Assembly: GCF_009688965.1 (NCBI RefSeq)
Contig: NZ_AP021875.1
Span: 372,001-436,000, forward strand
Direction of reading: 5' to 3'
Source: Desulfosarcina widdelii
GTDB taxonomy: Bacteria > Desulfobacterota > Desulfobacteria > Desulfobacterales > Desulfosarcinaceae
DNA: 64,000 nucleotides
In this document: piece after piece, positions 52,559 to 61,486 of the stretch
How the letters are laid out: each line of letters starts with the position of its first letter
Position numbering within the stretch: position 1 is the stretch's first letter
Notes under the pieces: model-generated
The model's database searches: none
Told to the model about the DNA's origin: nothing
The model's input: the letters and a program-made list of their open reading frames with translations, nothing else
Translations under genes and position numbers: made by a program

Positions 52559-54079
52559 CTGAAGTTTCGCAGCTAATTTTTGGATATTTTAGAGGGATAA
52601 TAAATTGAAAATATTAGGAAAATAATTGAAAAGCGGCTCTGAATTTAGTATATTAGACATCGCCAAACACCTAATATCACTAAAGAAAGAACCGCTATGA
52701 ATCACCCTAATACATTTTCCCTCTCCTTGCAAAAACAATCTGATTCGGGCCGGATCATTGACGACCATGAACTCAATCGTGCGTTCACCGAACTCAAGTT
52801 CCGCTCATTGGCCCGACAAAGCAACATCACCAAAAAAAGAGGCTATGAAACACTCTCGCTCATATTTGTTTTCGTACTACTGCCTTTTCTCAAGCGAAGC
52901 CTCAGCAGTTTCTGTAATGGCGGCTATCTACAAAATTACGTCCAGGCCCATAAAGACACATTCTATCGGTTCTTGAACAATGAACGTTTCAACTGGCGCA
53001 AACTGGTCCAGTTGCTGGCATCAAAGATCATTGCCATGAGTAAAGAAGTCCCCTTGAAGGAAAAAGTGTTGATTGCCGATGACTCCATCTGCCCCAAATC
53101 GGGTAAAGAGATCGAATTGGTCAGCTATCATTTCGATCACAAAGTCAGGCGCTCCATCCTTGGCAACCAGTACCTGCAATTGGGCTTTCACGACGGGTTG
53201 CATTTCTTTCCGATCGATGGTGCCTTCCATACTTCCAGTCACCGGCCCAACACCGATATGCGGGATATCGACAAGCGTACCAACGGCTGGAAACGACGCA
53301 AAGAAGCCCTGAGTAAAAAAACCGATGTTCTGGTTCAGATGCTCGACAGGGCCTGGAAGTCTGGCATCGATGCCAGCTTTGTCTTGTTCGACAGCTGGTT
53401 TGCCCATGACGATATCGTCCGTCGCATCGTCGATGTCGGCTATGGCGTCATCTGTCGTTTGAAGCGCAACCGGGTTAAATACGGATATCGAGGCGGCGCA
53501 TATACGCTTAAACAATTATGGCAGCAGATCGCCAAGAAACAGACTGTCTGGATCAAGGATCGCACGATTAAGGGCGTATGCCTCAATGTCACGTTGAAAA
53601 AGACCGGCTCGGTTCGGGTACTGTTCGTTTCCGATGGTCGCAAACAGTGGCAGGCCCTGCTTTGCACCGACACCGACCTGGAGCCATCCCGGATTCTTGA
53701 CTATTACGCCCGCCGTTGGTCCATCGAAGTATACTTTAAAGATGCCAAGCAGATGCTTTACATGGGAAAAGAGCAAAGCAATACGTTTGACGCCTTGATC
53801 GCCAGCCAGAGCCTGGTAATGATCCGGTATCTGCTATTGGTCTACATCCAGATAAAACACGGGCTGAACGCCTGCGTTGGTCCGCTGTTTCGGCAAACGT
53901 CGGATAATCAGTCATTGTGGATGTTCAGTCGTGCCGTCTGGGACCATGTCAAAGAACTAATTTTTAAGTCAAGCGATATACTTTCGTACCGTATCGAACC
54001 TGATTTACTTTTTCATTTTATTGATATCATAGAAGATCTCATCGCTGAACAAAGTCGATGGGTTACTGCGAAACTTTAG
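52559..54079 (+). mobile_element. IS4-family insertion sequence with target duplication
   Basis: 1521 bp. Terminal inverted repeats CTGAAGTTTCGCAG (52559-52572) and CTGCGAAACTTTAG (54066-54079), one mismatch. Flanked by 7-bp duplication TTATTTA at 52552-52558 and 54080-54086. It is inserted within a right-arm repeat whose two halves are recognisable on either side. Only one copy in the window and no decay seen. Confidence 0.88.
52697..54079 (+). CDS. IS4-family transposase
   Basis: 460 residues. DDE residues: KVLIADDSICPKSGK (first Asp), SFVLFDSWFAHDD (second Asp), and the IS4 signature YREK in YARRWSIEVYFKDAK with exact Y-2-R-3-E-6-K spacing. An AAAGAAAGAA stretch precedes the ATG. The stop TAG is the last three bases of the right inverted repeat. 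Complete and probably active. Confidence 0.92.
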   Translation: MNHPNTFSLSLQKQSDSGRIIDDHELNRAFTELKFRSLARQSNITKKRGYETLSLIFVFVLLPFLKRSLSSFCNGGYLQNYVQAHKDTFYRFLNNERFNWRKLVQLLASKIIAMSKEVPLKEKVLIADDSICPKSGKEIELVSYHFDHKVRRSILGNQYLQLGFHDGLHFFPIDGAFHTSSHRPNTDMRDIDKRTNGWKRRKEALSKKTDVLVQMLDRAWKSGIDASFVLFDSWFAHDDIVRRIVDVGYGVICRLKRNRVKYGYRGGAYTLKQLWQQIAKKQTVWIKDRTIKGVCLNVTLKKTGSVRVLFVSDGRKQWQALLCTDTDLEPSRILDYYARRWSIEVYFKDAKQMLYMGKEQSNTFDALIASQSLVMIRYLLLVYIQIKHGLNACVGPLFRQTSDNQSLWMFSRAVWDHVKELIFKSSDILSYRIEPDLLFHFIDIIEDLIAEQSRWVTAKL

Positions 54080-54136
54080 TTATTTAGGATATATATCGCG
54101 ACTTTTAAGGCTGAAAATCGAATTATAGGCGGAATG
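54080..54136. repeat. Right-arm repeat, copy C, right half
   Basis: Starts with the duplicated TTATTTA, then 'atatatcgcgacttttaag' to 'ttataggcgga'. Together with 52503-52558 it reconstitutes one repeat. Confidence 0.8.
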
Positions 54137-54641
54137 TTCTCGCCTAAGGCGGGGAAGGGGACATTCTAATTATCCAAAAAATTACAACAAATGAAAAATT
54201 AATTCGGGGATGATGCTTTCATGCGATTCCCTTAAATTGATTCGGGCGGCGGTTAAGAAGAATTGGGTCTTCCTTTTGCCGCCGTTTTAATTCAGGGTAG
54301 CAGAGCGGCGTAGACCGGATGTTTTACAGCTCTTATAAATTTTGCTGAATTCAGCATTCAGGTCGATTCCTATCCGTATCTTAGTTTCAAAATATGCACA
54401 CCGAGGTACGATAAATTGCACACTCGTCACTTTCGCGATTTTTTTTTTGTCACGGACCCACACGGACAGATATAATTTTGAATTCTTAGTTTTGAATTTT
54501 AAATTGTCGAAAAGATCAAGGTCCTTATACTTCATTTAAAATTGTTTTGCAGCCTTCGGCTGAAAAGCGATAAATAGGACACGGATGAACACCGATGAAC
54601 ACGGATAGGGCATAGGGATTTCGGCTGATATCCGGGACGCC
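54137..54641. repeat. Gene-free region with a block repeated at 60.3 kb
   Basis: 54450-54600 closely matches 60300-60450 ('acggacagatataattttg', 'attgtcgaaaagatcaagg', 'gcagccttcggctgaaaag', 'aataggacacgg'). The rest (54140-54440) shows no gene. The last bases 'ggctgatatccgggacg' before the IS copy are shared with the left flank of IS1111 copy 1. Confidence 0.7.
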
Positions 54642-54653
54642 CATTAAAGGGCG

Positions 54654-55038
54654 GGTCAAGTAAAAAAACACCTCCCCGTGCGAAACGCATGACTGATTTT
54701 CGCTTGACCACATTTTTGTTTGAACGACAGATTCGCTGTTTTCCCTTCTTCCGCACCCGTTGCTTCAATGATGTCGGCTGAATCGATGATGGTCGATCCG
54801 CACCAGTCACCCATCGGGATCAAGGTGGTCTATGCCACCCCTGGCTCAAAGAGCCCCAGAAAACCTTCGGTACCATGCCGATACCAAATGATGTTTCACA
54901 GACCGGTGGCTGGAAGCCAGCCCCATCGTGGTTCACGGCATGGGCGGATGAATCGAAAAACAGGCGGGATGCGGCAGTTCCAATCAGACCCTATGGATGA
55001 TACCAACCCCAGAAATGGATCACTGCCGCACCCAGATT
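54654..55038 (-). ncRNA. Putative guide RNA region of IS1111 copy 3
   Basis: Appears identical to 50050-50434 and 55444-55828 even though the adjoining coding sequence of this copy differs at many positions. Functional assignment as in copy 1. Confidence 0.5.
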
Positions 55039-55415
55039 TTACCTGAATAACAATGCCGGATCGTAGGTCGTTTGATCCCGCATGATAAAATATGACGCCT
55101 TGCTCAACTTGTTGGCCAAAGCCTTGATGGCCACGGTGTAATTTTTCTCAGCCATTTTGCGCTCAAGAAACTTCCGTGCCTGAGAACAACTACGCTTATT
55201 GTGATTGGCCGCTTCCACATAGGCCCAGGCCAGGTAGCGGTTTCCGTTTTTACGGTTGTTGTTTCCTTTCTTTTTGCCGTTGGATATGCTCTGTGCCTTG
55301 ACGCAGCGGCAATAGGATGAGTAGTTGCCTACATTTTTAAACCGATGAATATCTCCGACCTCGAGCATGATCGTCGTTGCCAAAATCCGTCCGATTCCGG
55401 TAATGGTCAGTAATT
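55039..55415 (-). pseudogene. IS110-family transposase C-terminal fragment
   Basis: About 114 codons. TIMLEVGDIHRFKNVGNYSS, then YCRCVKAQSISNGKKKGNN, differs clearly from the other copies near its 5' end and becomes nearly identical towards its 3' end. The RuvC-like domain is missing. Confidence 0.87.
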
Positions 55416-55443
55416 AGGAAAGGGGGTCGCCCATTAAAGGGCG

Positions 55444-55828
55444 GGTCAAGTAAAAAAACACCTCCCCGTGCGAAACGCATGACTGATTTTCGCTTGACCA
55501 CATTTTTGTTTGAACGACAGATTCGCTGTTTTCCCTTCTTCCGCACCCGTTGCTTCAATGATGTCGGCTGAATCGATGATGGTCGATCCGCACCAGTCAC
55601 CCATCGGGATCAAGGTGGTCTATGCCACCCCTGGCTCAAAGAGCCCCAGAAAACCTTCGGTACCATGCCGATACCAAATGATGTTTCACAGACCGGTGGC
55701 TGGAAGCCAGCCCCATCGTGGTTCACGGCATGGGCGGATGAATCGAAAAACAGGCGGGATGCGGCAGTTCCAATCAGACCCTATGGATGATACCAACCCC
55801 AGAAATGGATCACTGCCGCACCCAGATT
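55444..55828 (-). ncRNA. Putative guide RNA region of IS1111 copy 2
   Basis: Equivalent to 50050-50434 with no differences noticed. Lies directly downstream of the transposase stop. Confidence 0.55.
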
Positions 55829-56845
55829 TTACCTGAATAATAATGCCGGATCGTAGGTCGTTTGATCCCGCATGATAAAATATGACGCCTTACTCAACTT
55901 GTTGGCCAAAGCCTTGATGGCCACGGTGTAATTTTTCTCAGCCATTTTGCGCTCAAGAAACTTCCGTGCCTGAGAACAACTACGCTTATTGTGATTGGCC
56001 GCTTCCACATAGGCCCAGGCCAGGTATCGGTTTCCGTTCTTGCGGTTGTTGTTGCCTTTCTTTTTGCCGTTTGACAGGCTCTGTGCCTTTACACACCGAC
56101 AATAAGACGAGTAGTGACCAACTTTCTCGAATCGCCTTATATCTCCTACCTCAAGCATGATTGTCATGGCCAGAATCCTTCCGATGCCTGGTATGGTGAG
56201 CAAGCCTCTATAGGCGCTGTCCAACTCGACCATGGTCTCAACTTCCGATTCGATGGCCTCAATCTGTTTGCCCAGGAAACGAATTGTTTCTATCTGATGA
56301 AGGGCTGTGGAGACCAGATGCGGACAGTCAAACATCTGCTTGATGAAATCGTCCCGGAAACGGACGATGGCGCTGACGCTTTGCTCAACGCCTCGATTGC
56401 GAGCAATCATACTTTGAAGGCTGAGGGTTTGAGTGGTTCTCTGCTTGACGAACATCATCCTTCTTCGGAACATATCCCTTACGGATCGTAGCTTCTTGGG
56501 ATAAATGTAACCTTGGGCCAGGATGCCCAACTGCAGCAGGTGCGCCAGCCAGAAAGCATCCTTTTTGTCATCCCTGTGCTTCAAACCCTTGTACTGCTGG
56601 ATGGCCGCCGGGTTGGCCAAGTGGACCTTGTAATTATTTTCCATCAGGCCATCCACAAGCCAATACCAATTGTAGGTTGACTCCACGACAACCCCTTGCA
56701 GTGTGCGCTTGTACTTGCGCAATACTTTCAGCACAGTCTTCAGATTGTTGTCATAGCGGCGGCTGTGAAGCCGTTCGTTTTTGTGGTTGATCACACCGAT
56801 GTAATTGTTGCTTGAATGCAGATCGATTCCGGCGTAAGTTTTCAT
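55829..56845 (-). CDS. IS110-family (IS1111-type) DEDD transposase, copy 2
   Basis: 338 residues, identical to the protein from 50435-51451, including the AGIDLHSSNNYIGVI and LLTIPGIGRILAMTIMLEVG segments. The upstream hairpin over the ribosome site (56848-56918) is retained. Complete element, so potentially mobile. Confidence 0.92.
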   Translation of the reverse strand: MKTYAGIDLHSSNNYIGVINHKNERLHSRRYDNNLKTVLKVLRKYKRTLQGVVVESTYNWYWLVDGLMENNYKVHLANPAAIQQYKGLKHRDDKKDAFWLAHLLQLGILAQGYIYPKKLRSVRDMFRRRMMFVKQRTTQTLSLQSMIARNRGVEQSVSAIVRFRDDFIKQMFDCPHLVSTALHQIETIRFLGKQIEAIESEVETMVELDSAYRGLLTIPGIGRILAMTIMLEVGDIRRFEKVGHYSSYCRCVKAQSLSNGKKKGNNNRKNGNRYLAWAYVEAANHNKRSCSQARKFLERKMAEKNYTVAIKALANKLSKASYFIMRDQTTYDPALLFR

Positions 56846-57034
56846 ATGGCACCTCCCTTTTGTTTGACATGTTACCCAATTATTCCATAGCGATGGTCGC
56901 TATGGAAAGGGAGGTGCCTTTTATTTTAACTCGGCGACTAGCAGGGAATCATCATGTGCGAGAATGGGCCATAAAAGCTCGTCGGAGCTCATGATGATTC
57001 CCTGCGGGTTCCATACGCCCTTTAATGATTATCA

Positions 57035-57449
57035 GGCCAAGCTAACTAACTGGAATTAAATTGGAAAGGTTGAAAAAGATGTCTTATTTTGGTTCTATAT
57101 CGCGATTTTTAAGGCTGAAAATCGAATTATAGGCGGATTGTCCTTCCCTCAGTTCAAATGCCCCTTCGGTGGGTCTGGCGGAGCGACCCTTTGCGGATTA
57201 GCCACGGACACACACGAACGGACACAGACAAGATCGTTTTGTTTGCAGCCTTCGGCTGGGAAGGACTTTATATGGGACACGGATTAACGCGGATGAACAC
57301 GGATCGGGCGTTAAGTTGGCAGCTGCGCTGATGAAAAACAAAAAGAATCAAGTAGCTGATAGTAGGGATAGAGGGGACGTGCGACTCGAAGAATATCATA
57401 ATTCAGGAGGCCGTAGACGGAAGAGATGTTTTCGCCTTCGGCTCCGGTA
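57035..57449. repeat. Right-arm repeat copy D and reversed dispersed repeats
   Basis: 57035-57209 duplicates 51641-51815. Then gcagccttcggctgggaagg, 'gggacacggattaacgcgg', 'atgaacacggatcgggcg' and 'cagctgcgctgatgaaaa' follow, the reverse complement of the left-arm unit order. No gene. Confidence 0.8.
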
Positions 57450-57794
57450 TTAAAAATCTAAAATTAAACGAATCCCATCTTCGATGGCCGTCATTTTATT
57501 TTTGGACAGGGTGCCGATTTTTTCTCTAATGCTGTTCTTATCCACGGATTTTATTTGTGATACGTTGATGACACACCGTTTCGGTAAATTGGCCTCCCCT
57601 TTACGCAACGTGACATTGCCGGGAAGGTCTCCATATCTAAGGGTTGAGGTGATTGCGAGCATAACGACGGTGCTGATTTTGCTGTCGTTGATGGCATCAT
57701 TTTGAATGACCAACCCCGGTCGCCGTCCCTTTGGCTCAGAGCCTTTGCCAGGTGAAAAATCAACCCAGTATATCGATCCTTTGCGGATCACCAT
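57450..57794 (-). CDS. mazF: MazF/PemK-family mRNA interferase toxin
   Basis: 114 residues. MVIRKGSIYWVDFSPGKGSE, then PKGRRPGLVIQNDAIN, followed by STVVMLAITST, NVTLRKGEANLPKRCVINVS and QIKSVDKNSI: the complete MazF/PemK fold with the catalytic Arg/Thr region. Cleaves mRNA at short sequences. Its start overlaps the antitoxin gene by 7 bases. Confidence 0.92.
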   Translation of the reverse strand: MVIRKGSIYWVDFSPGKGSEPKGRRPGLVIQNDAINDSKISTVVMLAITSTLRYGDLPGNVTLRKGEANLPKRCVINVSQIKSVDKNSIREKIGTLSKNKMTAIEDGIRLILDF

Positions 57795-58042
57795 TCCTGG
57801 CCGCCATTACTGCCGGCTTTTTCGAACCAGAGCGCCGTTGATCTTTGTTCTTCTTTAATTGAATCATCATCGAAAACAATATCATATGCACTCTTCAGGT
57901 AATCTGCTTTCTCTTCGGCTATTTTTTGTTTAAGTATAGAGGATATCAATTTGCTGCGGGATATTCCCCGGGCCCGACTTATCTTATCGACCATGACAAG
58001 TATGTTTTTGGGTACCGTAATGGCAACCTTCTGTGTATGCAT
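57788..58042 (-). CDS. mazE: MazE-like ribbon-helix-helix antitoxin
   Basis: 84 residues. KVAITVPKNILVMVDKISRA, then RGISRSKLISSILKQK, is a CopG/MetJ-type RHH domain; the acidic C-terminus (SAYDIVFDDDSIKEEQRS) would wrap MazF. AGGAGG lies upstream of ATG 58042. AT-rich spacer upstream probably carries the promoter. Confidence 0.88.
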   Translation of the reverse strand: MHTQKVAITVPKNILVMVDKISRARGISRSKLISSILKQKIAEEKADYLKSAYDIVFDDDSIKEEQRSTALWFEKAGSNGGQEW

Positions 58043-58152
58043 AAATAATCCTCCTGATAAGTATGATCATTAAATCATATCACCTCTTGCGATGTCGGTC
58101 AATGTGGTGTTGTGTGGGAGGTTGGCTTATTGCTGATAGGTGATTTTACCCG

Positions 58153-58654
58153 GGGCCAAGCTAACTAACTGGAATTAAATTGGAAAGGTTGAAAAAGATG
58201 TCTTATTTAGGGTCTATATTGCGATTTTTAAGGCTGAAAATCGAATTATAGGCGGATTGTCCTTCCCTCAGTTCAAATGCCCCTTCGGTGGGTCTGGCGG
58301 AGCGACCCTTTGCGGATTAGCCACCCCGGTTAAATCCGCTTTGCTCCTCACTGGCGTGAATTTAACAGGGCAGGCGGACACACACAGACGAACACGGACA
58401 GGTTTTTTTGCAGCCTTTGGCTGGAAGGGCTTTTTAATAGGACGCGGATAACCGCGGATGAACACGGACTTTAAAGCTGATAGCTCATGGCAAACCAGTT
58501 GAAGTCGTTGTATTGAGGGGAAGGGAGGACGGGCATGAAATAATGCGTTTCTATTTAACTGAGGTGGACCCCATTGGCCGGACAGCCTGAAGGGTGGAAT
58601 AAGCTATAAGAAAACAACATTAGAATGAAAAACAAGCTCCCCAAAAAAATAGGA
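58153..58654. repeat. Right-arm repeat copy E and duplicated flank
   Basis: 58153-58324 is the 175-bp family. 58326-58378 inserts a reversed left-arm element GTTAAATCCGCTTTGCTCCT...GTGAATTTAACAGGG that is absent from the copy at 51.8 kb. The rest matches 51816-52097. Confidence 0.8.
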
Positions 58655-58668
58655 ACCAGGAGTGGTGT

Positions 58669-58893
58669 TTATCTTTCACGTCCTTGACGTACAAAGCCAA
58701 CAATCTCTTCGGTAGTGACATCCACTTTTATGGTGGAGACGTTCAGAGGGGATGCGTTTTCTGATTTTTTCAGTGGAGTCAGCACAAAGGTTCGTCCATC
58801 TTTTCTTCTGATTAATACTTTTCCCGCACTTTCTGCCTGTTCGAGAACGAGAGCTAATTTTTGGCGTGCTTCCGAATAGGTATAAACCTGCAT
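58669..58893 (-). CDS. Phd/YefM-family antitoxin
   Basis: 74 residues. MQVYTYSEARQKLALVLEQA, then ESAGKVLIRRKDGRTFVLTP, is the compact Phd/YefM DNA-binding domain. It follows the PIN toxin gene by one base, so the toxin is upstream, an inverted order for this class. Confidence 0.85.
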   Translation of the reverse strand: MQVYTYSEARQKLALVLEQAESAGKVLIRRKDGRTFVLTPLKKSENASPLNVSTIKVDVTTEEIVGFVRQGRER

Positions 58894-58894
58894 G

Positions 58895-59287
58895 TCAGAT
58901 CTCCAAAAAGTTGATTTTTAAAACTTGAGCTGCTGACATCAACTTTTGATCTAAGGTTAACAGTGGTGCTCTATGCCTTATCGCACAATCCAGAAAATAG
59001 GAGTCGTAGGCATACATACCAGTTTGTTTGGATATGGTGATAGCATTAACGAAATCTGTCCGGATATACCGAATTGGTATACTTTCGAAAATTTCGAGTC
59101 CTTTCTTGGCTTCATCGAGCGACAAACGGCTTCGTTTAAACATGGCTGAAAAGGCATTGCCAACTTCCCAAGGTATAGACCCTGGCCCGATTAGTGTCTT
59201 CCCGAGAGTTAGCTTTATAATTCGATCTCGTTCCGGCTCATTTACGATCACAGCAATAAGCGCCGATGTGTCAACAACAATATCCAT
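58895..59287 (-). CDS. vapC: PIN-domain RNase toxin
   Basis: 130 residues from ATG 59287 (GGGGGAAT just upstream); ten extra in-frame codons upstream are not used. MDIVVDTSALIAVIVNEPER (Asp6), WEVGNAFSAM (Glu), AYDSYFLDCAIRH (Asp) and LLTLDQKLM (Asp) form the PIN site. Pairs with the Phd-like gene downstream. Confidence 0.88.
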   Translation of the reverse strand: MDIVVDTSALIAVIVNEPERDRIIKLTLGKTLIGPGSIPWEVGNAFSAMFKRSRLSLDEAKKGLEIFESIPIRYIRTDFVNAITISKQTGMYAYDSYFLDCAIRHRAPLLTLDQKLMSAAQVLKINFLEI

Positions 59288-59367
59288 TCTATATTCCCCC
59301 AGTTGTATTATTGACAATTGTACAACTTATTCAGATTTTGTCAATAAGGGGGAAACTACCGTCGGGG

Positions 59368-59754
59368 ACGCCAAGTCAACTAACTGGAATTAAATCGGAA
59401 GCGTTGAAAAAGGTGCCTCATTCAGGGTCTATATCTCGATTTATAAGGCCAAAAATCGGATTATAGGCGGATTGATCTTCCCTCAGTTCAAATGCCCCTT
59501 CGGTGGGTTTGCCTGAGTGACCCTTTGCGGATTAGCCACGGACCCACACGGACGGACACGGACAAATTTCAAGCAACAGAGGCAGGTCTTCATTCTTTAC
59601 ATATTCCATTTTCTGTGATTAATCTTTGAGAAAAAGAACCACCAGTGGACAGGAATGAGCGGGCTGTGTTCATTTCTGTGCAAAACATGGGAGAGTTGAA
59701 GATCATTCACTCAAAACATTGCCGGACTTTTTATGTGACAGCCCATGATATAAG
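59368..59754. repeat. Right-arm repeat copy F and gene-free spacer
   Basis: 59368-59543 is a diverged copy of the 175-bp family beginning 'gccaagtcaactaactgg'. It is followed by 'cacggacccacacggacgg' units and about 190 bases (59565-59754) without recognised features. Confidence 0.75.
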
Positions 59755-59937
59755 ATGAAGAGACACCAATTAATAAAGCACCTCAAAAAGAATGGTGCCT
59801 CTCTTTTACGTGAAGGGAGCCGTCATACCATTTATCAAAAAGGTATGTTGAAGACTCAAATTCCCAGGCATAATGAAATCGTTGATGAATTGGCGCGTAA
59901 GATTTGTAAAGACCTTGGCATTCTATTTGTGAGGTAG
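59755..59937 (+). CDS. hicA: HicA-family mRNA interferase toxin
   Basis: 60 residues. MKRHQLIKHLKKNGASLLRE, then GSRHTIYQKGMLKTQIPRHN, is a full HicA domain; the His of GSRHTIY is the catalytic residue. Five bases separate it from hicB, which is the common hicAB order. Confidence 0.9.
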   Translation: MKRHQLIKHLKKNGASLLREGSRHTIYQKGMLKTQIPRHNEIVDELARKICKDLGILFVR

Positions 59938-59942
59938 TATCG

Positions 59943-60161
59943 ATGAAATATCGAGCAGTTGTAAAAAAAAAAGAGGGCTGGTGGATTGGCTGGCTCATTG
60001 ATCTTCCAGGCGTAAATGCGCAGGAAAGAACTAAATCGGAACTCTTGGAATCCCTAAGAATTGGGGCTCAGGAAATGCTGGCTACGGAAATAGATTTTGA
60101 GCCTGAAGCCTGCATGACGACCATAAATGTGCCCGACCCGGAATGGGCTTCTATTCAGTAG
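59943..60161 (+). CDS. hicB: HicB-family antitoxin
   Basis: 72 residues. MKYRAVVKKKEGWWIGWLID, then LPGVNAQERTKSELLESLRI, matches the HicB partial RNase-H fold, including the 'dlPGvnaqG'-like loop. No separate DNA-binding domain. Confidence 0.9.
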   Translation: MKYRAVVKKKEGWWIGWLIDLPGVNAQERTKSELLESLRIGAQEMLATEIDFEPEACMTTINVPDPEWASIQ

Positions 60162-60565
60162 AATTGGGAGAAGGGTTCGCCACGGACCCACACGGACCGA
60201 ATAGCTGATAGCTCATGGCTGATAGCTGATAGACAATCAAGAAAAACCTTAAATAGGACACGGATAAACGCGGATGAACACGGATAGGGCGTAAATTAGC
60301 CACGGACACACACGGACAAATAGAATTTTGGATTCTTAGTTTCGAATTCTAAATTGTCGAAAGGATCAAGGTCCTTATCCTCTTATCCTTCATTCAAAAT
60401 TGTTTTGCAGCCTTTGGCTGAAAAGCGATTAATAGGACACGGATTGACGCAGATGAACACGGATAGGGCGTAAAGGGAGTCAGCTTCGCTGAATTGAATT
60501 TTTACCACGACCCACACGGATGGAGACGGACATCGTAGCTGATAGCTGATAAGCTGACTGGTTCG
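60162..60565. repeat. Dispersed repeats of reversed polarity
   Basis: 'ctgatagctcatggctgat' simple repeats, 'aataggacacggataaacg' arms, the block shared with 54.45 kb (60300-60450) and 'agtcagcttcgctgaattg'. Also 'gtagctgatagctgataag'. No gene. Confidence 0.75.
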
Positions 60566-60886
60566 CTATGCGGCGAAAAGAACTTCGCCATCGCGAGCAA
60601 AGTCGGTCACAAATGAATCGCCTCGATCCCACTCTTCTTGCGTCATTGCTACCGCTTCAATTGGAGCAAAAATTTCATAAATGATATCCGATAGGATTTC
60701 AATTCGTTCCCAATAGTCCTTTCCGACAAAATCGTCAGAAATCACGACAATATCGATATCACTGCCTTCCATATTAAAACCGGTTGCATAGGACCCATAA
60801 AGAATGAGTTTTTGTGGTTCGATGCCCCGTGCCTTGATTCCCCGATGAAATTGGTCAACGATCTTTATAACTGTCCTTTTATCCAA
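60566..60886 (-). CDS. MNT-type nucleotidyltransferase (antitoxin)
   Basis: 106 residues. KLILYGSYATGFNMEGSDID then IVVISDDF has the GS-x10-DxD nucleotidyltransferase signature. Partner of the HEPN gene directly upstream, which it overlaps by 22 bases. Here the HEPN gene comes first, opposite to the pair at 6.5 kb. Confidence 0.87.
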   Translation of the reverse strand: MDKRTVIKIVDQFHRGIKARGIEPQKLILYGSYATGFNMEGSDIDIVVISDDFVGKDYWERIEILSDIIYEIFAPIEAVAMTQEEWDRGDSFVTDFARDGEVLFAA

Positions 60887-61245
60887 GTGATGGTCTCCTT
60901 CCCATTAGTCAAGATTTCCTTGACAACAGCTTCGTTGTATATCTTCTGAAGCTTTTGCAAATTTTCCGGATAGCGGGTCGGTATGCTCGCCTCGTTCAAT
61001 TTAACAATAAATTTTCCTTGCCCTTCCGGTGGCTTAATGCCGATTTTGTTGAATAGATAGATCAGATTGTGGGATTTAGGAGGTATCAAACTGTATTTTT
61101 CGTAGTAGAGCCCTTTCAGAGCCTTTTCGATGGAAAGGTGGCACATAAAAACAGCGTATATATGCCGACCACCGGCATGCATAAATTCAGCGGTGTCCAT
61201 ATCATATTCGGATTGAATCAACCATTCCTTGGTTCGTTGTTTCAT
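60865..61245 (-). CDS. HEPN-domain protein (toxin)
   Basis: 126 residues from ATG 61245; the frame opens 12 codons earlier. KEWLIQSEYDMDTAEFMHAG, then RHIYAVFMCHLSIEKALKGL, is typical of HEPN proteins. SHNLIYLFNKIGI follows. The RxxxxH-type motif is not obvious, although the RHIYAVFMCH segment lies near it. Confidence 0.85.
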   Translation of the reverse strand: MKQRTKEWLIQSEYDMDTAEFMHAGGRHIYAVFMCHLSIEKALKGLYYEKYSLIPPKSHNLIYLFNKIGIKPPEGQGKFIVKLNEASIPTRYPENLQKLQKIYNEAVVKEILTNGKETITWIKGQL

Positions 61246-61486
61246 ATAATGATAATACCAGACAACTTGGCTTAGATCCAATAAAGATTTTAAACGCCTG
61301 TCTTGTTCGAAGCGTTGAGATAACCGTCAGAAAGCTGGGATTGGTCGGGACGGCAGTGGGGAACGGACGGGACTGGTAGGGAAAGGGGTCGCAGCAAGCT
61401 ATTGAAATATTAGGAAAGGAGTTGAAAAATCATAGATAAAAAGGCCTTAATCGAGTCTTTTTAATGCTGAAAACGTAAGGATAAGG
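61246..61486. other. Gene-free spacer
   Basis: Contains 'gaaatattaggaaaggagttgaaaaa', loosely resembling the left side of the IS4-split repeat at 52.6 kb. No gene is seen. Confidence 0.4.

Larger units (their letters stand above)
54642..55415 (-). mobile_element. IS1111-type element, copy 3, 5'-truncated
   Basis: Has the CATTAAAGGGCG end (54642-54653), the conserved non-coding region and the C-terminal third of the transposase, then breaks at about 55415. It lies head-to-tail with copy 2, whose end starts 17 bases further right. Confidence 0.85.
55432..57027 (-). mobile_element. IS1111-type insertion sequence, copy 2
   Basis: Same 12-bp inverted repeats at 55432-55443 and 57016-57027, at constant offset 5394 from copy 1. 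Identity continues 180 bp beyond the right end into the right-arm repeat, so the copies may share history as a segmental duplication. Confidence 0.87.
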
